A stretch of 21,564 nt of DNA from a virus. Shown here piece after piece: positions 18,436-21,564 of this stretch. Under the pieces are notes generated by a model. It searched no databases. It saw only the letters and a program-made list of their open reading frames with translations, and was not told where the DNA came from. Each line of letters opens with the position of its first letter. The stretch's first letter is position 1. The position numbers were made by a program, and so were the translations under genes. Where the stretch lies: positions 1-21,564 of IMG/VR virus record IMGVR_UViG_3300010392_000358; one strand, written 5' to 3'.

Positions 18436-19629
18436 ATGGGACGCCCAAGCAAGCTAAGTGAAGAGACAAAAACACAGATCATTGAGGCCAAGCTCGAGAA
18501 GGGCCAAACCCTCGTCGCGATCGCCAGGAAGTTTGATATCTCCAAAAGCCGCGTCTCAGATATTGTTCGCGAGCATGAGGCCCGCTCGGGCAGCGAAAAA
18601 AACCAGCCACCGCAAACCGTTCCCTGGTGTCAATGCACCCTCGGCGAAAATCCGCGCAAGACCTGGACCGAGGAGGAGCTCGACGAGCTCATCCTCTCGA
18701 TCGAGCGGCGCGGTGTTTTGGTGCCGTTGATTGTTGAGAAAATCGAGGGCGGTCTCAAAGATCACGTCTCGGGCGGCGATGGTCATGAGTATGTCGTCCG
18801 CGACGGGCAGCGCCGCTATCATGCGGTCGCCAAGCTTATCGAGGCGGGCAGGCTAACCAAGACCGCCATGCTGCCGGTGATGATCGAGGGCCTTCAAGAC
18901 CCCCTCGATATCACGCTCAACCAATTGGCGCGCAATCACGGCCGCGTTGAAATGACCCCGCTCGACGAGGGCGAGGCCTTCAAGGGGTGCGAAGGCCGAG
19001 GCGCCGACGCGAGCCTGATTGCCCACACCATTGGCAAAACCCGGCGCTACGTCGAGCAGCGCATCCAAATCGCCAGAGACCTCGGCGACACGGCGCGCGG
19101 CGCACTGATTGAGGGCGAGATCACCTTTACTCAGGCGCGCACCATTGCCGGCCAGGACGAGGAAACTCAGGAAGCCGCCGTCGAAGCCATTGAGGCGGGC
19201 AAAATCCTCACCGAGAACGAGCTCAAAGACTTCCTAAAACCAGATCCCCAGGACGGCGAGGTCGCCCCCAACCCCGACCTCGCCGCCACCCCTCCGGATC
19301 CCGCCGACCCCACAGCGGCGGATCCGGAGGATCCCCTACCGCTTGAGGGCGGGGAAGGCGGTGCGGTTGAGATTGTCGACCTTCAAGTCACGATCGACGA
19401 GCCCGACGAAGAGGGCCGCGAGGATCTCGGGCCGGCGCTACCGCTCGACGAGGAAGGCCGGCAAAAGATTTGGAGCGAGATCTGGAGGCCGGGCTTTGAT
19501 CAGCTCGCCGCCTTTACGGAAAAATATGTCAACGGAAGCCGCCCCGAAACCGCCGATTGGGCTCCTGAAGATCAGCAGGTGCTCGACTGGCTCGGGGGCC
19601 GGCGCGCCAAAGCGGAGGCGGCAGCATGA
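18436..19629 (+). CDS. ParB/KorB-like DNA-binding protein
   Basis: This 397-aa protein has three parts. Residues 1-50 form a resolvase-type helix-turn-helix (AIARKFDISKSRVSDIVREH). Residues about 70-180 form a ParB N-terminal domain with WTEEELDELILSIERRGVL, then YVVRDGQRRYHAVAKL (the ParB 'GERR' box as GQRR) and LNQLARNHGRVEMTPLDEGEAF. Residues about 187-240 form a KorB/ParB-like HTH (LIAHTIGKTRRYVEQRIQIA). A long Asp/Pro/Glu-rich C-terminal linker follows. ParB proteins load on specific palindromes for partition or act as regulators. No ParA gene is present in the window, so regulation or a phage-specific role is equally possible. The ATG at 18436 follows GGGGAGGG. The extra N-terminal HTH is unusual. 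Confidence 0.88.
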   Translation: MGRPSKLSEETKTQIIEAKLEKGQTLVAIARKFDISKSRVSDIVREHEARSGSEKNQPPQTVPWCQCTLGENPRKTWTEEELDELILSIERRGVLVPLIVEKIEGGLKDHVSGGDGHEYVVRDGQRRYHAVAKLIEAGRLTKTAMLPVMIEGLQDPLDITLNQLARNHGRVEMTPLDEGEAFKGCEGRGADASLIAHTIGKTRRYVEQRIQIARDLGDTARGALIEGEITFTQARTIAGQDEETQEAAVEAIEAGKILTENELKDFLKPDPQDGEVAPNPDLAATPPDPADPTAADPEDPLPLEGGEGGAVEIVDLQVTIDEPDEEGREDLGPALPLDEEGRQKIWSEIWRPGFDQLAAFTEKYVNGSRPETADWAPEDQQVLDWLGGRRAKAEAAA

Positions 19630-19898
19630 GCAGCTACGTCGCAAACCCGCGCGGCGAGGGCTTCGTTGTGCCCAAGCCAGAAGCCGGCGAGAGCACCGAC
19701 CAGGGCATGGCCAAGCTGCGCCGCAGGATCGCCGAGAGCGCCTGTCACGGATGCTTCGACCCCATCGGTTACAACGAACCGTTCTTTAATCAAGCGACCT
19801 GGCTCATCCATGTTGCCTGCAATCAAAGCATGGCTGCCGACAAAGCAAGGCGCGACCGCGAACGCCGTTCGCAAATCGAGGGGAGGGTCGCGGTATGA
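19626..19898 (+). CDS. Small Cys/His protein, possible zinc-binding
   Basis: This 90-aa protein overlaps the ParB-like stop codon as ATGA, so the two are coupled. Residues 40-65 contain C-H-G-C, followed by H-V-A-C in a spacing (CxxC...HxxC) that could bind one zinc ion: ACHGCFDPI, then WLIHVACNQSMAADKA. The N-terminus is Gly/Pro-rich and the C-terminus is very basic (KARRDRERRSQIEGR), where it reads through a copy of the 15-bp palindrome in a different frame from the XRE gene. The family is not recognised; a nucleic-acid-binding role is inferred. Confidence 0.75.
   Translation: MSSYVANPRGEGFVVPKPEAGESTDQGMAKLRRRIAESACHGCFDPIGYNEPFFNQATWLIHVACNQSMAADKARRDRERRSQIEGRVAV
19858..19872. repeat. 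Dispersed 15-bp palindrome, copy 4
   Basis: GCGAACGCCGTTCGC lies near the 3' end of the Cys/His gene, read in the frame coding R-E-R-R-S. It is 22 bases before the next start codon at 19895, again followed by GAGGGGAGGG. Confidence 0.92.
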
Positions 19899-20074
19899 AT
19901 GAAGCTTATCAAGGATATGCCGCAGCGCTTGGCGACCTGATCCGCCTCACCACGATCGACCCGATCCAAGCCCACGAAGCCCTTGAGGGCGCCGGGATCA
20001 GCCGCAAAAACCTCGAGGACGCCAAGGTCGACGACTTCGACCTCACCACGATCTTTCCAAGTGAAGGCGGGTAA
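19895..20074 (+). CDS. Hypothetical 59-aa acidic protein
   Basis: The start codon overlaps the previous stop (ATGA), and GAGGGGAGGG lies upstream. The protein reads MNEAYQGYAAALGDLIRLTT, then IDPIQAHEALEGAGISRKNL and an acidic C-terminus. It has two short helices and no recognised family. It is a coupled gene of the rightward early operon. Confidence 0.65.
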   Translation: MNEAYQGYAAALGDLIRLTTIDPIQAHEALEGAGISRKNLEDAKVDDFDLTTIFPSEGG

Positions 20075-20076
20075 CG

Positions 20077-20268
20077 ATGTTTAACTTTTTCATGCCAACT
20101 ATCGGCCATGACGCCGACGGCAAAGAGTGGCTTTGCATCGAAACAATTTCCATCAAAGACGACGGTGCCTACCGGCTCGCAGTCGACGCTCAAGCCGACC
20201 TGCCAGCACCAGTGATGCTCGTCAAATTCCCAATCCAATCGTCCGTTTGCGATAGGGAGACCGAATGA
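20077..20268 (+). CDS. Hypothetical 63-aa protein
   Basis: It starts two bases after the preceding stop, MFNFFMPTIGHDADGKEWLC, and ends in a strand-like VMLVKFPIQSS. Nothing is recognised. Its stop overlaps the next start (ATGA), which supports its reality. The ribosome site is weak. Confidence 0.6.
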   Translation: MFNFFMPTIGHDADGKEWLCIETISIKDDGAYRLAVDAQADLPAPVMLVKFPIQSSVCDRETE

Positions 20269-20480
20269 AGATCATGCAACAGAAAAACCGGGTGCTGGTG
20301 TCCCTGACATCCCGAGAAGCGGACGGGTTTTTAGCCTTCCTGATTGAAGCGCAAGACGCAGTTGGCGGCGTAGTCAATGAGGACGAGACCCTGCCTGGTT
20401 ACTTCCTCGGAAAAGGCCTAATGAACCGCCTTGTTGATGATCTTCCGCGAGGCTCCGATTTTGAGAGAGGCCGGAAATAA
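20265..20480 (+). CDS. Hypothetical 71-aa protein
   Basis: Coupled to the previous gene by ATGA overlap, with GGGAGA before the ATG. The sequence MKIMQQKNRVLVSLTSREAD, then FLAFLIEAQDAVGG is helical and soluble. It is the last convincing gene of the rightward operon; its stop is 23 bases from the convergent minus-strand gene. No family is recognised. Confidence 0.65.
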   Translation: MKIMQQKNRVLVSLTSREADGFLAFLIEAQDAVGGVVNEDETLPGYFLGKGLMNRLVDDLPRGSDFERGRK

Positions 20481-20503
20481 TGAGGCTACATATTCCGCCG
20501 ACT

Positions 20504-20944
20504 TTATGTGAGATGCTTGATCACTGCTTCGGTTCGATACCCGACGACGACAAATTCTACCCGCAGGTTGGGGGGGTCTTCTCCACTGTAGATAACCCCA
20601 GGGAGGCGCGTGGATACCCATCTCCATATATTCGCGTCCGCGTTTTTCTCGCCTTGCCTCGTGGCGGGCAATTCAACGGCGACACTATCAATGACCGGAG
20701 CCCTGACAAATGTGTAGCCGGGTACTTCGCCTACCATAAAGTACCAAACGTCCTCCCGGCCCTTCATTGTGATTCTTTGGATTTCAATATCGCTACTGCC
20801 AGAAATTCTTTCGCCGTTAGCATCAAAGTGAGCCGCAATAACTTCGGTTTCGCCAAGCTCTTTGAGGAACTTCCCAAGAGAAATAGCCTGTTGGATTGCC
20901 GTGCCGACGGTTGTCAAGGTTCCAACATCATCAATACCAATCAT
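20504..20944 (-). CDS. Hypothetical 146-aa protein
   Basis: This minus-strand protein begins MIGIDDVGTLTTVGTAIQQA (ATG at 20944 after GGGGGA; a TTG 18 bases upstream is an alternative). It contains HFDANGERISGSSDIEIQRI, then DVWYFMVGEVPGYTFVRAP, an alternating strand pattern that looks like a genuine folded domain, and ends VEFVVVGYRTEAVIKHLT. A longer open frame on the plus strand is Cys/Asn/Arg-rich and less protein-like. No family is recognised. It is oriented opposite to the early operon, suggesting a separate, possibly lysogen-expressed, unit with the next membrane protein. Confidence 0.7.
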   Translation of the reverse strand: MIGIDDVGTLTTVGTAIQQAISLGKFLKELGETEVIAAHFDANGERISGSSDIEIQRITMKGREDVWYFMVGEVPGYTFVRAPVIDSVAVELPATRQGEKNADANIWRWVSTRLPGVIYSGEDPPNLRVEFVVVGYRTEAVIKHLT

Positions 20945-21044
20945 AGAAATTGCATCCCCCAAAAACTGGTTTCGAGAGGTCTAACGAGAGACCCCCGGAA
21001 AACCGCAAAAAACCGTTGTCGCAAAAGTAACCTTATTCAAACCC

Positions 21045-21299
21045 TCAGAATTTCACGGGAATTGAGACAGTCAAATGGTTGCCGAAAATCTGACAAGCGA
21101 AGCCCACCACAAGCAGGCCGATCCCAAGACGGGAAAGCCATTTTCGTCGTGTCGCCCGAGACCTATTGGCCCGAGTTGGTGTGGTAATAATCATGTCGCC
21201 GCCCTCCTCAGACAAGCCAGGAGAGAGGCCGTTAATGTAGATCAAGAGCGCCCCAGCAATGTCGAGGGCCAAGCCGATATCAGAGAGCGTGAAGTCCAT
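21045..21299 (-). CDS. Small two-helix membrane protein
   Basis: This 84-aa protein has hydrophobic stretches at about residues 8-23 (IGLALDIAGALLIYI) and 57-74 (LGIGLLVVGFACQIFG), separated by a basic loop (RANRSRATRRKW). This is the common shape of small phage and bacterial membrane proteins of unknown role. It is transcribed on the minus strand upstream of the 20504-20944 gene, with about 100 bases between them. No family function is recognised. Confidence 0.65.
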   Translation of the reverse strand: MDFTLSDIGLALDIAGALLIYINGLSPGLSEEGGDMIITTPTRANRSRATRRKWLSRLGIGLLVVGFACQIFGNHLTVSIPVKF

Positions 21300-21356
21300 G
21301 ACCGCACGCTACCAGAGCAGGTGAAACTGACCAAACATAAACGAGGAATTGAGCAA

Positions 21357-21536
21357 ATGAACTTGCGAGAAAGAGTGGCCAATGTGATTGGCGAAGAGCG
21401 ACGAAAGAGCGGCAACTTCTTCACACTGGACTCCGTAACTGCGGACGCCGCCCTCAATGAAACCATTCTCGCTTTGTATGAGGCGGGCCAGGATGCCGCC
21501 GCCGATGCGCTGCGGGATTTGGCTATCTCGAAATAG
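21357..21536 (+). CDS. Hypothetical 59-aa protein
   Basis: The ATG at 21357 follows GAGGAA by nine bases. The protein reads MNLRERVANVIGEERRKSGN, then ALNETILALYEAGQDAAADA, a soluble, charged, helical protein. It is divergent from the membrane protein at 21299. No family is recognised. Confidence 0.6.
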   Translation: MNLRERVANVIGEERRKSGNFFTLDSVTADAALNETILALYEAGQDAAADALRDLAISK

Positions 21537-21548
21537 AGGAATTTAGCC

Positions 21549-21564
21549 ATGGAAGACGAAGTAA
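21549..21564 (+). CDS. Start of a gene cut by the window end
   Basis: ATG followed by codons for E-D-E-V. GAGGAA lies seven to eight bases upstream, so a further rightward gene probably begins here. Nothing more can be said. Confidence 0.4.

Noticed and set aside
2578-19872. The 15-bp palindrome as a LexA (SOS) box
   Set aside because: The alphaproteobacterial LexA site is a direct repeat GTTC-N7-GTTC, and the Gram-positive type is GAAC-N4-GTTC; here it is GAAC-N3-GTTC with longer conserved arms.
18395-19872. Canonical parS site for the ParB-like protein
   Set aside because: No sequence resembling TGTTTCACGTGAAACA was seen; if the 15-bp palindrome is the site, it is non-canonical.
20480-21187. 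Plus-strand open frame of 235 codons beginning at TAATG after the 71-aa gene
   Set aside because: The overlap with the upstream stop is attractive, but the frame is Cys/Asn/Arg-rich without domain pattern, and the opposite strand codes two more protein-like genes with better hydrophobic patterning. Some doubt remains.
1-21564. CRISPR arrays, tRNA genes, insertion sequences or an attachment site
   Set aside because: No regular direct-repeat/spacer pattern, no cloverleaf with CCA-type end, no transposase and no integrase were seen.

Overview
The window is about 21.6 kb of a temperate, tailed-phage genome or prophage with a siphovirus-like (HK97-type) head. The host is probably an alphaproteobacterium. 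Evidence: high G+C with frequent GATC, a transcriptional regulator at 18029-18433 of the common alphaproteobacterial XRE type (SQ..LG..LGVSFQQVQKYENG.NRIG), and an HK97-style order of terminase, portal, U35 protease, capsid, connector and tail genes. No integrase, lysis, tape-measure or tail-tip gene lies in the window, so integrated prophage and free phage or phage-plasmid cannot be told apart.

Left arm (6-9084, all minus strand, read right to left): HNH endonuclease, small and large terminase, portal, prohead protease, major capsid protein, a small head-associated protein, gp6-like connector, head-tail adaptor, gp10-like protein, DUF3168-like tail completion protein and tail tube protein. 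Just upstream (9096-9292) is a sigma-70-like promoter followed by two intrinsic-terminator hairpins. This resembles the lambda pR'-tR' arrangement, and an unrecognised 219-aa protein (9311-9970) sits where lambda Q would be.

Middle (9311-13168, minus): a Toprim primase-like protein and a Walker A/B helicase-like ATPase form a translationally coupled pair. They are followed by a 350-bp gene-free stretch with nine TGTGTC/GACACA hexamers, a possible origin or regulator array. A hicAB toxin-antitoxin pair plus a small membrane protein (13267-14268, plus) diverges from the replication operon across two 17-bp palindromic operator-like sites. A minus-strand operon of small unrecognised genes (14273-15986) includes a 36-aa membrane peptide.

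Right part (16068-18030) is a lambda-like immunity region: a Cro-like gene (minus) and a CI-like gene (plus) diverge, and a second S24-like protein follows. Two operator clusters built from TGCA-N6-TGCA flank the repressor genes, each with two sites exactly 31 bp apart. Both S24-like proteins appear to lack the catalytic Ser and Lys.

Right arm (18029-21564): a rightward operon encodes an XRE regulator, a ParB/KorB-like protein with no ParA in the window, and four small ORFs. Two minus-strand genes, a further plus-strand gene and the start of another follow.

The strongest unexplained signal is a perfect 15-bp palindrome, GCGAACGCCGTTCGC. It occurs four times (2578, 17302, 18395, 19858): twice inside genes in different reading frames and twice outside genes, so it is probably kept as DNA or RNA rather than as protein sequence. 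All functional statements are read from sequence only; no database search was possible.
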